From Amborella trichopoda (lineage: Eukaryota; Streptophyta; Magnoliopsida; Amborellales; Amborellaceae), in contig NW_006499848.1 of NCBI RefSeq assembly GCF_000471905.2, positions 4,697,548 to 4,761,547 of the forward strand: a stretch of 64,000 nt of DNA. Direction: 5' to 3'. Below, piece after piece: positions 12,401-25,060 of the stretch. The notes below the pieces were generated by a model, which saw nothing but the letters and a program-made list of their open reading frames with translations, did not search any database and was not told the origin of the DNA. The translations under genes were made by a program, and so were the position numbers. The number at the start of each line of letters is the position of its first letter. Positions within the stretch are counted from its first letter, which is position 1.

Positions 12401-15400
12401 AACAAATTTCTCTCCTTCATTTCATTGCATTGGATAATTAAATGCACGGCTTTGGTGCTTAGGTTTTCATGGAAATAGAAATAGAAATAGAAAAAGAATA
12501 ATGACAAAGGAGAATAAACTGTGTGGCTTTGGTGGCAGGCCTTAAATGTGTGGCTTTGGTATAGGTGGGGCCCACACGTAATGAGTTGGTGCATGGGGCA
12601 ATTAAATGGGATGGCATGGCAGTGCTTTCAACAAGTTATACACACCTCAAAGAAAATGTAGAGAGAGAGAGAGTAGGATTAGTCCCAAATCAAAGAGGGA
12701 AAATTTACAGGAGTGTAAGAACTATAAAAGGGGTGGGGGAGATTGAAGGCAAACACATAACTACTCAAGAAAAGCATATCGGGTCTGGGTCCGAGTCCCG
12801 AGTCCGAGTCCTAGGTCCTTAGTACCATCTCGGGTATGGGCCCGGGTCTCATATTTTTGGACCCGTTGGGTACGGGTCCACAAGTAATGGTTTGGGTACG
12901 GGTACGGGTCAAGCAGGACCCGACCCATACCCGACCCGTTGCCCGCCCTATCAGACAACCAAGTTTACGCCAATAACTGAAATTTATGGATATAATCAAC
13001 CAAAACGGGAAACTGTTGGAGCTCTAATATAGAAATTACAGATATCAATATTTGTAATAATCAGCACGAAAATAAAGGAGTCATTAGCTTACCACTTTGT
13101 TTGTCTCCTTGCGCTCACATGAATAGCCCTCCTTGACCACTCGAACTCATCCCATTCACTTGTCCTTCCATCGTAGTGGAAGAGCAAAATAGTAAAATTT
13201 TCTGAGAACTGTAGATATAAAAGCCACTTATATGCATTCCAAGAATGAAACTGCAAAAATAATTAGAATGACTCGGCCAAAAAGCTTTTTCCTCTTACCT
13301 TTTTAACTGCTGCCTCAATATTACTTTTCTGATCATATCCCACAGTAAATGTCACCAGATACTTTTGTTTAACGGTCAAGTCCTGAAAATGTTTGTACAA
13401 CACAAGGTTAAAACAAAAGTAATCCAGATTTAGGCAGATCATATCAATGTCTCAGAAAATAACAATAGATTATTTAGCAGACATGTCACTGTTATACTGA
13501 CAGATCTTTTTCTGAACAGACTTTTCTTACTTTTCATCACCTTTGGTTCAATTTATCAGAGTCTCTTTTTTTTTGTCGATTAAACGCCATGACAAGATTA
13601 CAGAAGATCAGAGAAGTCATAATTGTAAATATGAGTAAACAGGATTTCTTGTCTTTATGTTAATTCTATCTGCATATACCCAACATAACCTCTGTACAGA
13701 GGTACCAATAAATATAAGGGATCTAATTCCTCATTCTCAATCAAGGAAAGAGAATTCCTCCCAGTTTTGCCCAGATTACTATGGTATCAATGCCTCCCCC
13801 TTACTTAATCTGAAGCCCTTGAAGTTTTAATCACTTGTCTATGTCTACCCTGATGTTTTCAATTTCAATTCATTCAAGATTTAAGATGTCCTGAATTCAG
13901 TTTTTACCTTAGAAAAGTAGTGTAGTGAAACTCATTTTTCAGTTGACCCTTCTCAATTATTCCCTGAAAAGTAGTGTAGTGAAATTCACTCTTCAGTTCC
14001 CTTCTCAATTATTCCCTGCATTAACCTCAGGCATGCTTAATTTTTGAAGTATATGAACCATATGATTTAAAATTTAGGATTTCCTTTTAGAGACATGGAG
14101 AAAATACAAACAAGTGGCTGAAATGTACACTGTAATGAGTCATTGAAGATCCATAATCACACATTTAAAAAGCAATATTTGCACATTACAATGAACATCA
14201 TAATTGAGGCTGCAATCACAAGCACGCACCTCACTAGGCTTACCCCACAATCTCCGAAGGTAATAATCTGACTCAGATGCAATAATTCCGGGGGGTAGTG
14301 TCTCAGCACCACGGGGATTTGTTGGAATGTATATCTGCATCAAAAGTTTATATTAAGTATGTATTGCCTTTGATGTTATTATAATAGTGAAAGTTAATCT
14401 CCCAGTCATCTAAAATGGAAAATATTTGCACGTTATCAACAACTGAAATGGTAATCATGTGAATTACCAATAAAAAAAGAAACAGTAATCATGTGCTACC
14501 ATCAAGTCAATTCTGAAAACAAAATTTAAAAGAAAGGGTAAGTTGCTTGGTTTGTCTTTTGGAAGCAAACTTCAAGGGTTGAACCCTTAACCTCATGCTT
14601 ACACACCCAGGGTGATCATTTGATGCTGAAACATCAAAACGAGGAAGTTCTAAATGGAAAATAGAAGGTTACAAGCCATGTATTCGTCTTTTGCCATGCT
14701 AGTAAAAATAGTTGTTGATGGACACACTGCAAAATGCTTCGCACATTCCTTAGTCTTTAGTCTTGAATTGGGATTGGAGCATATCCAATCTCAAAGACTA
14801 CCTGCTTAAACTTGAAAGAACAGAGCCTACTAGAATACCTAAAAATCTTTAAAGTACCCCCAAAGTTGTTTAGAATTGACAAGAGTTACTTAGAAGAGAA
14901 GTATAGCTAAAAAGAATCACATGGGTCCAAAACAAATGGAAGGAAGCCATTGTCATAAACAGAGAATCCTCACAAAGTAAATCACCCCTTGGAAGATAAT
15001 GATTATATAATGTAAGCTTGTCCATTTCCATCAGTATACATTCTCTCGCTTTGTACAAATACACAATTATTTTCAGCTGACAAGTAACCACAACTGCACT
15101 GGCCCTTGTTCACATGAAAAGAGGCTTATTACCAGAGAGCCTGATTAGCAAGAACAAGGATCACATACATTGAAAGCGTGTATACAGTGTGACAAGACTG
15201 TTAGATGAGGTCCAGATAGAAAAGTACGTTGATCTTCCTAAATCATACCTAGAGTGGACTAGACTTTCAAAAGAGAGCTTGAAAAGTTACTTAAACAACT
15301 CACTCTCGAAGATAAATAGGATAAAGTTCATAACTAATGGTGCAGTCTTGTGGTAGAAGTACATAACTCAAGCCTTTGAAGATTTGCAAAGAAAATTAAG

Positions 15401-18400
15401 ATGCAATTTCAGACCAAGAACATAGAAAACTTGGAAAGCGTTTTAAAATATTTGAGCCCAAAAAACATAGAATAAATTGAGTAAAGCAGTTTCGCGACCT
15501 ATTTGACACATTATTAAGAAGTAACAAAGATGCACTCTTTGCTTCAATGGATCGGAGATAGTGGTTGGATGGACAACAATGCAAACCCAGGAGCATAAAA
15601 CCAACAATCAACCTTAGTAACTACATGGACAAATTAGTATTCAGGCAAACAGACTCCATATTCTATAAAATCACATTACCATGGCTTGGTTGAGTGACGG
15701 GAAACGGTAAGCCATTAGAATTATTTGTTTCAGCAGAATCTACCGTAAGAGTTATTTCTAGGATTCAATAGCAGGTGTCATTTAAAGAACATAAAAAGGG
15801 ACTGATTTCAAATCCCAGATACATATCATGCAAAGAAAGATCTAACTACTTATACACATCAACGTGCAAGTTCTTTGTGGAGTTCCTTCTATGGACCTCT
15901 TGGGAAGCCTACCATATCCTTTTCTGGAACGTGAGAAGTATATCATCAAATAGACCTTTAGCTAACCATACTTCTCAGATAATGTTTAAAAAAAATACAC
16001 TTTTCAGGAGTTTTTGAAGATTTTTAGAGAATAGGCAAAATAATACACTTTTTAAGGGACCAAAACAGGAAGCAAACAAGATTGTAAGTAAACCTTAAGA
16101 ATCACAATGAGATAATAGATGCTGATGAGGGGAGACAGTGAGGATAAGGAACTCAAGCCAAATAATGTATTAAAAGATGTGCAGATTCTGGTCAGCGTAG
16201 AGACTCACTTGAGAAAAGTGAATCAATTGTTCAGGAAAGAAAAAGAGTTTTCATAAAAGGTGCTTCTTTGTTCTTTGACGTGAAGTTATCAACAACACAA
16301 TCACAAACCAGAAATGCATGCAGACTACAGGTTGTGTAGCATAGAACTCTTAGAATGTTAAGTTAAGGCCAAGAAGGACGCCCCAACCTCTTTCTAATTA
16401 AGCTACAATACTACCTTCCCTTTTCATCAGAATGAGGGAAAAAATATTGGAAAAGGAAAAAGAGATGAGAAGTAAAGAATCATGAACCCAAGAATCATGA
16501 AGCAAGAAAAAGACAACCTTGCCATTTTGCGAGGCAATAAGGCCTTATATGCTGTCCCAATTCAGGGTAGATTAGGTATTCCTTAGGACAATGTCCGGTG
16601 GCTCTAACTAATGAAGAGCTGTAAATTCAGTCTCTTCCCTAAGATGGAGTGAATCCTCTGAAAACTTGCCTTTGTCGTGATGAATTGGGGTATATGGCTT
16701 GAAACGCATGAGAGGATGTCTTGAGGCAAATTCTCAAGAGCAAGCACTGTTGGGGAACAACTAGAGATATGGTGATCTCCTAGGCAATTATAACTTTTTG
16801 GGTAAGTTCAGAGAAGGGTTCCCTACCATGGAAGGAATGAAAATCAAGACATCACGTTATGGCACCCCGTTGACTTGACCACCTAGACTTGGGTAATGAT
16901 AAGAAACGAGTTTTATGGCATTCATGCACTAGATGTGTTCAGGCACAATTGCAAGTGGTGGGGCTCCAGAAACTAGAATCTACAGTTCAAGAAGTGGCAC
17001 CCCTCAGGATACTCTAAAGCTAAACTTCAACGGCAGACCTTTCAATAATCTGAGGCCCCCCCCATTGAATGGTAAGCTATTAAGAACCATTTGGTACAAA
17101 CAACTGATCTATACAGGCCCTATAGGTAATAGAGATAGCACCCAGAGGCATATCTCGTGGGTATTGGAGTTTATATACAAACTTTCTCCAATCCATTAAC
17201 TGTTGAAGGTGATTCCTCAAAAGTCATTTGATGAAGCATGGGTGAGTCCCCACTTTCCTTGGAAGTCTGCAAACACTGTGAAAGAGATTCAGGATCTATG
17301 TCACGTCAGGCTTGTGTCACTTCAGCATATTCTTAAGGCTGAAATGAAGTTGTGGATGCTTTAGCCAAAGCCATAAATAACAGAGAGGGCCTACATGTTG
17401 GCCCAAACCCCCTCTTATCTCAGACATTCCCTTCCTAAGGCAGTTTTTTTTTCCCATTGTATAAAAAATAAGCCCATGTTGGCACCTAGTCTGCACCTTA
17501 AGGGGGTGGGGGCCTAGGCACCTTGCTTAGGCCGAGGAAGCCCCCCTAAGTGGGCACTCAGGCACCTAAGGTGGGCGTTTTGCGGCTTAGCCAAGGTGCT
17601 GGGGCGCTTGTCTCATCTGCCGACGGACCACAAGTGGCCCCTCAACCTCCAAAAGTGGCCCCGCAATCATCATCATCAAAGCCTTTTCCCAACTATTTGG
17701 GGTAGGCTACACGAATCCTGATCTGTCATTCTGTTCTATCAAGGGCTATACCCTGAGTGAGGCCATGAGTCCCCATATTTTTTCTCACTACATCCAATCA
17801 TGAGCCTACTCCTTACTCTCTTTGAATTCCCCCCACCCCCTGCCGCAGCCAAGCACTCTCTATATTAGTTTGCTCTTGCTAAGCAACTTGATCAGCCAAA
17901 CAATGAAACCACTTAAAAAAGAAATGAAAAAGGATAACATTTATATAATAATTGCATTCTATTTTCAAAGAATGCATGAGATGCCCCAAAAATTATGCTA
18001 CCCAAATGGAAGGGAAAGATAAGTCTATGATGGAAATTCCTTGCAAATGGAAGTAAATTACTTGTCTTTTGCAAAACCAGCCATTAATCTAGCTACCTGA
18101 ATAATAGAAGGTTGTAAGTAATTAACAAGATCGTACAATCAGTACATTCATGTGAGGGTTAATTGGAAACAGATTTCGTTTTTTTTTTGAGAATTTATTG
18201 GAAACAGATTTCTGAGAGATGTTTGATTGTTACCTTTGTGGAGTTATGATTTTGCATGGATCTGCTCTTATTCATATTTCGTGTTGTCCAAGCATGGTTC
18301 AAAAGTGCTTGGGTAGCAATCCCAGAGTCCTTATCCTCGATGAATGAAAGGTCAACAGAAGACAGAAGTCCAGTGGGGAAGTTGAACTGCAAAAGTCAGA

Positions 18401-18569
18401 AAACAAGATCATGATTAAAATCTCCTCAAACAGACAGCAAATTAAGCTAAGATAATATAACAATGGAATAGGAACATCCACATACCTTTGTTAAAGAAGA
18501 AGAGGGGAAGGAAAACCCTATCAAGAAACCAAAAACAACTCCAAAAACAGTAGTAATAATAAGCCTCAT
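9498..18569 (-). CDS. DUF707 family protein (lysine-ketoglutarate reductase trans-splicing related), 13 coding exons, 387 aa
   Basis: Exons in transcript order: 18569-18486, 18386-18234, 14334-14230, 13382-13299, 13208-13093, 11608-11507, 11426-11313, 11144-11088, 10580-10514, 10354-10301, 10025-9951, 9767-9732, 9614-9498 (stop at 9500-9498). Lengths sum to 1164 nt with no frame break. Residues 3-21 form one hydrophobic segment, which suggests a signal anchor and a type II membrane (Golgi or secretory) protein. The domain runs from about residue 118 to 372: KYLVTFTVGYDQK, FTILLFHYDGRTSEWDEFEW, IFIWDEDLG (202-207), QPGLDPNRGLTWQMTKRR, PGWCSDPHLPPCAAF (259-273), HGWGLDF (299-305), VDSQWIVHQVVPSLG and APWEGVRERC. 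The function of the family is not established; the name comes from similarity, not from enzymology. The DED triad (203-205) in a predicted lumenal domain resembles a glycosyltransferase DXD motif, but that is inference. Confidence 0.93.
12049..12950. mobile_element. hAT-like non-autonomous element in DUF707 intron 5
   Basis: The left end is TAGGGGTGGCCATGGACCCG and the reverse complement of the right end is TAGGGCGGGCAACGGGTCGG, each followed by many ACCCG/CGGGT subterminal repeats. The interior has no transposase. The flanks CTCAACAA and TCAGACAA resemble each other only loosely (TCA-ACAA against TCAGACAA), so an 8-bp TSD is plausible but decayed. It enlarges the intron between exons 13208-13093 and 11608-11507 without touching splice sites. 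Confidence 0.65.
13912..14019. repeat. 54-bp tandem duplication in DUF707 intron 3
   Basis: The string GAAAAGTAGTGTAGTGAAA recurs at 13912 and 13966, and both copies run on to CTTCTCAATTATTCCCT. Two diverged copies, no coding role. Confidence 0.8.
16960..17460 (+). mobile_element. Degenerate L1-type LINE 3' remnant (RNase H region)
   Basis: Broken plus-strand frames carry plant L1 RNase H text: DTLKLNFNGRPFNN near 17010-17050, LTVEGDSSKVI near 17195-17230, and EVVDALAKAINNREGLHVGP near 17345-17400. A short T-rich stretch follows. Stops and shifts show it is dead. The 5' limit is unclear; related degraded text may begin near 16600. Confidence 0.6.
17480..17650. mobile_element. GC-rich patch with GGCACC/GGTGCC repeats, possibly transposon subterminal sequence
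   Basis: A dense run of CTAGGCACC, GGCACTCAGGCACC and AAGGTGCTGGGGCGC motifs sits in otherwise AT-rich intron DNA. Such motif clusters mark ends of plant DNA transposons, but no TIR pair or TSD was found. Confidence 0.25.
17664..17815 (-). mobile_element. RTE-type LINE 3' tail
   Basis: It starts at an (ATC)n tract (17666-17678) followed by the same tail seen at 5838: CAAAGCCTTTTCCCAACTA, GGCTACACGAATCC, then CTGAGTGAGGCCATGAG. Only the 3' end is present, in antisense orientation to the window. Confidence 0.7.
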
Positions 18570-18577
18570 AGTCTCAT
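18566..18577 (-). promoter_or_regulatory. Minimal uORF (ATG AGA CTA TGA) overlapping the DUF707 start codon
   Basis: In the minus-strand leader the first ATG (18577-18575) opens a three-codon frame (M-R-L). Its TGA (18568-18566) overlaps the main ATG (18569-18567) as ATGA. The acceptor ttgcag at about 18598-18603 puts both ATGs in the same exon, so the uORF should be in the mRNA. An ATGA overlap of this kind would fit stop-and-reinitiate translation, but that is inferred. Confidence 0.6.
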
Positions 18578-20355
18578 TTGGTTTCCTTAAAAGTCCACTG
18601 CAATCCACACATTAAAAAAAGCACATGCAGTGAGACCTAGCAAAGTCCTTCACAAAGAAAGAAGGGTCTCAAGAGTAGCCACACAATTGCATAAATCATT
18701 AGAAAAATATAAACAAATTAACAAGGTGTAGACTTTTCAAACCCTCGGTTGTTGGTCCCCATTTTCATGATGACTCTTCAAATCTTCTCACGTCACAAAA
18801 CAGCAATGTCTTTCCATAAAAAATCCAAACCACATCATTTAATTAAACAAAGTTTGCAGCTGCCAGTGCCTCAAATAAGAAAGGGAGTCTAATTGCAGGG
18901 TTTACTTGCTTCTTTATAGGCAAAGTAGTTCAAGCTTGAAACTGCATCATTATAAATCAAAGTACCATTCAGAAAATTACTTCCCGTAAGTCAAGTTAGC
19001 ATATGTTACTGGGCATGATGATAAACACATAAAGTGAAGTAACATCACAGAAACAAAGAAGGACCACATTCAAATGAACTGCTACAAAGCATGAGGCAAC
19101 GAAAGTGGAGATGATGGCAATCAAAGAACCACAAGTAGCAGTACCAGAAGAACATTTAGATAAAACAAAAAGAATATGCATGAAAAATTGCATCAAGTAG
19201 TCTTTTACAGATGACAGCAGCATTGGCAAAAAAAAGTGCCATTCTTTATGTATATAATCACTGTTTTAAGCACTGAAAAAAAAAATCTTGAAAATCATAT
19301 TGAATTATGTTGACCTGCTGAGAGATGATGCACGTGCTTTAAGTAATAAATACAGGTTTAGCAAGAAGGGGTACTCTCACTGTCTAAAAGAAAAAAGGGA
19401 AATAAGAAATTTGGGACTTTCATAGGTCCAAATCAATATGTGGGGTTGTGTAAAATCAACAGGCAAACGGAACAATCATATCACAATTTCCACCACATTG
19501 GGAGATTAGGAGAACATATGTTCTCCGATGATCTTCACAGCTCAGAAAATCAAAAGCAAGTTATGCTTCTTAGATGACCTACCAGTCATCTTGGCAATAT
19601 TATGTCTTTAGTATGATAGGGTTGTTCTCCAAATTTGTGCAACCCCAATGTACTTCATTTTAATGAAATTATCATCACTTTACAGAAAAATAAAAATAAA
19701 AAATAGAGAAGGATGCACTTTCAGAATTTCAGCTCCTCCACTTCAAAGAAATTTTCTTTGAAACCAGAAATTGCACTCAAAATTCTAGAAAGAACATATA
19801 ATAAAGGAAAAATATGTGGTTAGTTGGCCCCTCATGCGTGCACGCTGGTTTTTGAGGGATTTGGGACCTGAAACGCATCCCAAATCACTTTAAATCCATT
19901 TTTACCTCAGATACCACAAACATGGAGCTCCAAAAACAATGCAGATCTGATGATTTTTGAAGAATTATAATAAAGGTCCAAAAAAGGTTACAGAATAAAC
20001 TATTTTGAAGGCTCAAAATTCTTTTTTTCCATATTCATGATCATGGCGGTATAGACAATATGCCTGCATAATTTTGGATCCAAAATCCATCTCCAAGATG
20101 GGCTAAGGGAGGCGGGCTCAATGTAACAGATGCACCCCCAGACACACCTACCCTAGATTAAATGGGTAGAATCATCAGTGTTGCCTTGACCACCTACCAC
20201 CAAATGCTAAGGCATATTCTTTTCCACTCACCTCTACCTTAGATCCTTTCCAATATAAAACCCGAATTCTTAACCTTATGTGGCCCAATACACACTGGAA
20301 CCCAAATTACATGAAGGAAAACCCAAGTACAACAGTTTATAGTGGCAGGCACCTT

Positions 20356-20500
20356 ATGCCTATTAGATCCCACCAGATGCACATGTGGCAATCTTTTGGC
20401 CAGATAGAGCTTCATAATCTCAGGAATGCCTATTAGATCCCACCAGATGCACACGTGGCGATCTCTTGGCCAGATAGAGCTTCAGAATCTCAAGAATGAC
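20356..20500. repeat. 70-bp tandem duplication in the DUF707 5' intron
   Basis: ATGCCTATTAGATCCCACCA recurs at 20356 and 20426. Both copies run through a GCCAGATAGAGCTTCA block with few differences, so the duplication is fairly young. Confidence 0.85.
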
Positions 20501-23500
20501 TTTAATTAAAGTCAACGCAAGATGAATAGGTATACATCACATAAAGTGCGAACAAAGATATAGTGTCATATGCAAACCAAATATGAGAAAATACTTCCCT
20601 TTCCCTTAAGCTAGAAAATTACCGAAAAGAATTCAGAATGCTCTGCCTTTTAAGCAGCATAACCTGTAACTTTCTAATAATGATTCAAAGGAATGAAGAA
20701 AGAGGACCCTAGTGCAAAACTGTAGAAATAGCCAGCGAGGTCATCAAATAGTTTGTACTGGAACGCGCTAACTGCCATCTCCATCTATTACCCAAGCTCA
20801 GTATACCCAATTGTCAATCCAAAACCCCAGAATCCACAACTTTGCAGGTCTAATCAATAATAAGTTTTATAGATAACAACAGGGTTGACACTGCAAGATC
20901 TAGAAACCATAAGTTTGTGGGCCAAATCTAACTCCCCTTAACGATACTATCTTATAAGCTTCTTTTCCGTTTTTCTTTTCTCTTTTCATTTCCTTTTTTT
21001 CCTCTTTTGATTTTTTGTTTTAGTGTGTGCATGTTCGATAATTACCTTACACGAGGAAAGTCATCACAGGAATAACTTCACTTGGCATTCTTGTTGGCAC
21101 TTGGCACCAAGCCCATGATGTTATATACACCACCAGTCAGACTTATTGTTCTGAAATCCTTAATGCCATAAGTTCTTTCCCACTAACAGTATTGTACGAA
21201 TTTAGTAGAAATCACCAAGGCTACATTTGTTTCGATTAAAACCAAAAATTTTTGCTTAGCAAGCTGCTAGAAAACCATTCGATCAGGGATCATTATCAAA
21301 ATACAAAGTAAAAACCAGTACTTTGTACTTCCTTCACAAAAAATCTCTTTTTTTGGCCATATTCTTTGATTGCTGGACAATATATGGATCTAATCCATAC
21401 ATGGAAGGGTAGATCACAGTTTAACTATGTGAATATTTCAAAGGCAAATGCAATTCAACCTCCACAGCTACTATCATCCACAAAACTGGTTCTTGTTGTC
21501 TTTGTAGCTGTGATTGCATTTTCATGTCTGCCAACATTCACCGTGAGGTGGAAAACCTTGGACTTCTATCTTCCCGCAGAAGTCAGAGCATCTTGGACTT
21601 TTGGGACCAACAAATAATTCTTAGATTGCAAGGTATTCTAGTTAATCCCTACCTTCAAGAATGACCCCTTCCTCAAGTCTACCCAACAAGCAGATTTCAT
21701 CAAGAGTTAAAAGCTTTATTGGCCTCCACCAGACAAAGAAAATTTTCTAGATTAGAATTTTTCAGTTTAATAATCAAGAATTCAACTCTCTTGAAAATCT
21801 TAACAGTATCGGTCTAAACGCCAAACCCACAAGTTTCACAAATATGTTAATATTCTATAAATGGCTGGTTCTGAAACATTAGAGCTCACAGTGGGATGGA
21901 TAACAACCACCCCTTCCAATGTCTTGAGCAATGATCTCGTAAGGTCTTAGTTACTAAGATTGACAACTAGATAGTAGTTAAATCAACTAGCAAAAGGCAT
22001 GCAACCAAATGCCTCATTGTGAAAAAAAAGAAAACGGGGAGAAAGATCATGAATAACAAAACTCTTAACAGCGAGAAAGGTCATAATTAAAAGGAACAAA
22101 AAAAGTCCCCTATCAAAAGAGAGCCTCCCCATAAGGGAAAATACCTCACAATAACCACTTTAAACTCATGGATGAAGAGCTTTAGGTATAGGCACCCTTT
22201 TCCTCTTTGAGAAATATTCTCTTTGTTTTTCACCAAGAACCAAAACTGTTACTTCCTGTTGACAGGCCTCTTTAGTTAGTGAATCCCCATCCAGTATCAG
22301 GGAACCATGAAAAAGTAGGAGAAAACATTAAGGCTAGTTAAAAGGGGCTATCATGGCTTTATATTTGACTATTTGTAATTGTGGAGTTCAAGAAACAACA
22401 GCCTTGTAGAGGTCTAGGTAAGATTTGAAGATGTACAAGACACCATATATAATTACAATTCGCAGCACACTTAATGGACTAAGGAAAGTTCTTAGGAAGA
22501 GGGAAAATTATTATTGTCTACTGCATCAATGAAACAGAACAATGCCACAATTGCATAATTTCAGTACAGTAACAAGTTCGGAATTCTTTCAAATGAAAGA
22601 TTGCGACCAAATGATCTGATCCTCTGTTATGACACAAACCAAATTCTTATACTTTGTAGAGTTTATTATAACTATATAGCTTCAAGTTATCAAAATAAGG
22701 ACCAGAAGTAATCATTAAAGCAAGTTAAATTCATGCTCAGCTGACCTAACTCAAATATTCAGAGCACAATTAAACACAAAATCACAACTGAATGAACCAC
22801 GAGGGAATGATTTGCAGCTTTATCTCAACATAAGGGAAACAGAACAGCATATTTTCTTTTCTATCACTTCCAAGCTTGCCTTTCATACTCACCAGCAACT
22901 ACAAAATTTATGATTCCATAAACACAGCTAACAAATCAAGATATTCACGTTGAAATTACTTAGAAAAAACAAAAGCCATGATGCCACATACAATAAAATA
23001 GTTCGCTTTTTTGTAAAAACAATAGTTGAATTCACAAAATCAGAGGGAATCACGGACAAAACTACAGCAAAATCACAACTTCGGACTTGAGTGCAATCGA
23101 AAACAATAGTTACCTAACAAATATAACCAGGCAAGGACTCTAATAAAGCAAGATCCACCACAGTTATTCAATATTCAATAATCACAGTCAGAGAAGGAAG
23201 AACTCATCAAACGAGCTTGATCACTCCAAGAAAGACCGAACAAAAATCAGGAACAAAAGGAACACCCATTAATGAGACGAAAACAAGAAACGATAACCAC
23301 ATGTCCTTGCCTTAACCATCTAGACAAGCGCATGTCAATTACCTATAAATATCGGCTAGTAACAATCTGCAAGTCCTATTGGTTGGACTGAAGCAAAAAA
23401 CCATGGCCGCGCATCCCCTGATGCCATCAAGAGAAGCCCAAGCCCAATTTCTAGAGAAAGAAGCAATTGACTAGCAAAAACCTGCAAATACAATCAATGG

Positions 23501-23666
23501 TATTAATGCCCAAAGGCAGAGCTGAACATCCTCATCAAGAAGAGAGAGAAATCCAAGTTGAAATTCAAGAGAGAGAAAATATTGAATAGCAAAAACCTGC
23601 AAATATAATCAATGGAAATAAGACCCGAAACCATAGCTACATATCGACATAAAAAATAGAGACAGA

Positions 23667-23706
23667 ACCAAGGAGAGAAACTACAGAACCAAGGAGAGAA
23701 ACTACA
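23667..23706. repeat. 20-bp tandem repeat in the DUF707 leader region
   Basis: AGAACCAAGGAGAGAAACTAC occurs twice in direct succession. Three copies of AACCTGCAAATA-like text (23480, 23594, about 23720) lie around it, so this leader has been reshaped by short duplications. Confidence 0.7.
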
Positions 23707-23845
23707 GAGTAGTAAAACACCTGCAAATCTGAGTCGCAAAGGGAGGGGAGATGCCTTGCGCTCATGCCAATTCGATACTTAAAAAGGAAAAACCCAAATC
23801 AATGAAAACAAAGCTACATAACAAAACGCGAACCTTATGCCTTAC

Positions 23846-23990
23846 CTCTGCAATTTCACGACTTTAGGTCTCTGAAATCAAGAGAAAGCGAAGGTCCTAT
23901 GTCTTCCTCGTGAGTAGAGAGAGAGGGAGGTTGGGTTTCTGTGCAGGAATGGAACGAGAAGAGCGTGGTATCTTAGAGAGAGAAAGAGGT
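23846..23990 (-). other. Candidate first (non-coding) exon and promoter-proximal region of DUF707
   Basis: Minus-strand CT-rich leader text (runs of CTCTCT) ends at the donor GAG|gtaagg. CT-rich leaders are usual in plant 5' UTRs. Other TTTGCAG|GTTTTT junction-like strings at about 23482, 23596 and 23720 could be alternative leader exons. The transcription start is not visible directly. Confidence 0.35.
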
Positions 23991-24034
23991 TTGGGGGCGT
24001 TTGTGTTGATATAAACAAGAAGAGCGTGGTATCT

Positions 24035-25060
24035 TATTTCGCGGTTTCTTTCTCACTCTTCATGAATTCCACACAGGTGGAGCTTGCCCCTGTAAATCAT
24101 TTTGTACCTCTCTCTCTCATCATTTGTCATTCATTTCAGATGTAGAGAGAGAAAAACATTGTTTTAAATTTCATTTATTTCTTTACTCCTTTCGCGACAG
24201 AGACGTTACTGTTGTCTCGCGGTATCGCACTTTCCATTGGTGGATGTTCTCTGAATGTGTCGTGCTAATGCCTTTCTTTTTTTTATTTTAATTCTTGTGT
24301 TTTTGTTTTTTTTTATTCCTATTGTACATTTAATTTCTTTTTGTTCTTACTTTGCTCTCTCTTAAATAACATTACTAAAATTTTATTCATCTTAAGAACT
24401 CTTTTTTTTTTTCTTATTCCTTGTTTTTTTTGTGCTCTCTTATTTCCTTATTCCTTTCTTTTTTATTATTGCACTCTCTCCAAACTAGGGGTGGCCATGT
24501 GATGCAAATAAATGTGGTTTAATTTTTATTTTATTTATTTATTTTAATAGAAATTGCCCATAGGATAAGTCAAGTTAATGTAGGAAGAGGGAAGATTTTG
24601 TGTGTGGTGTATTATCCATCATTGATCGATGGGGTTTGTTAGTTTCTAAAAAATAGGAGTATAGATAGGATAAAGTTAAAAAAAGAAGGTTTATCTGATC
24701 AACAATAAGGCAACGCTTTTAGGGGCGGTTTTAAATAAAACATTTAGAAGCAAATCTTTTTGGTACGTGAGGATTAGGGATAAGAAATAAAATATAGGTT
24801 AAGAGAGAGAAAATAGGGAGGAGAAATAAAATAAAAAATATATCTTCTTTTTTTAGTCTATTTAGAGGAAATAAGAGATAAAATAAGTTAAGAGATATAA
24901 AATAAAAAAGTGTTTATCTTTCTTTTTTAGTCTCTTTAAGGAAGATCTCCCTTTATTCTAAATTGGTAAATGAGTTAATCAAATTTGATCTCGTGATGAG
25001 ATTATTTTATGGTGGATTCTCTTTTGAGAGAGGGTATATTCTCTGGTCTTGTTTTCTCCC
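24035..25060. other. T-rich upstream region of DUF707
   Basis: This stretch is made of T-rich and A-rich blocks with no coding signal. A lone hAT-like terminus (TAGGGGTGGCCATG) at 24486 has no partner end that I could find. Confidence 0.4.

Larger units (their letters stand above)
14335..18233 (-). other. Intron 2 of the DUF707 gene
   Basis: This intron joins the exon ending ...NSTK to the one starting IYIPTNPRG. It hosts an L1 RNase H remnant (16960-17460), a GC-rich repeat patch (17480-17650) and an RTE tail (17664-17815). In 14400-16900 I see no recognisable element or gene. Confidence 0.8.
18598..23845 (-). other. Predicted 5'-UTR intron of the DUF707 gene
   Basis: An acceptor (ttgcag|TGGAC) lies 28 bases before the DUF707 ATG, and a good donor (GAG|gtaagg) lies at 23845. 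Between them I see no other coding exons, only AT-rich intron-like DNA, a 70-bp tandem duplication (20356-20500), and a patch at about 19900-20110 that shares a 24-base string (CTCCAAAAACAATGCAGATCTG and flank) with intron 8 near 10795. The choice of the leader donor is uncertain. Confidence 0.45.

Noticed and set aside
14560-14630. tRNA gene suggested by GGGTTGAACCCTTAACC
   Set aside because: The B-box-like text has no matching A box or cloverleaf arms around it; at best a SINE scrap.
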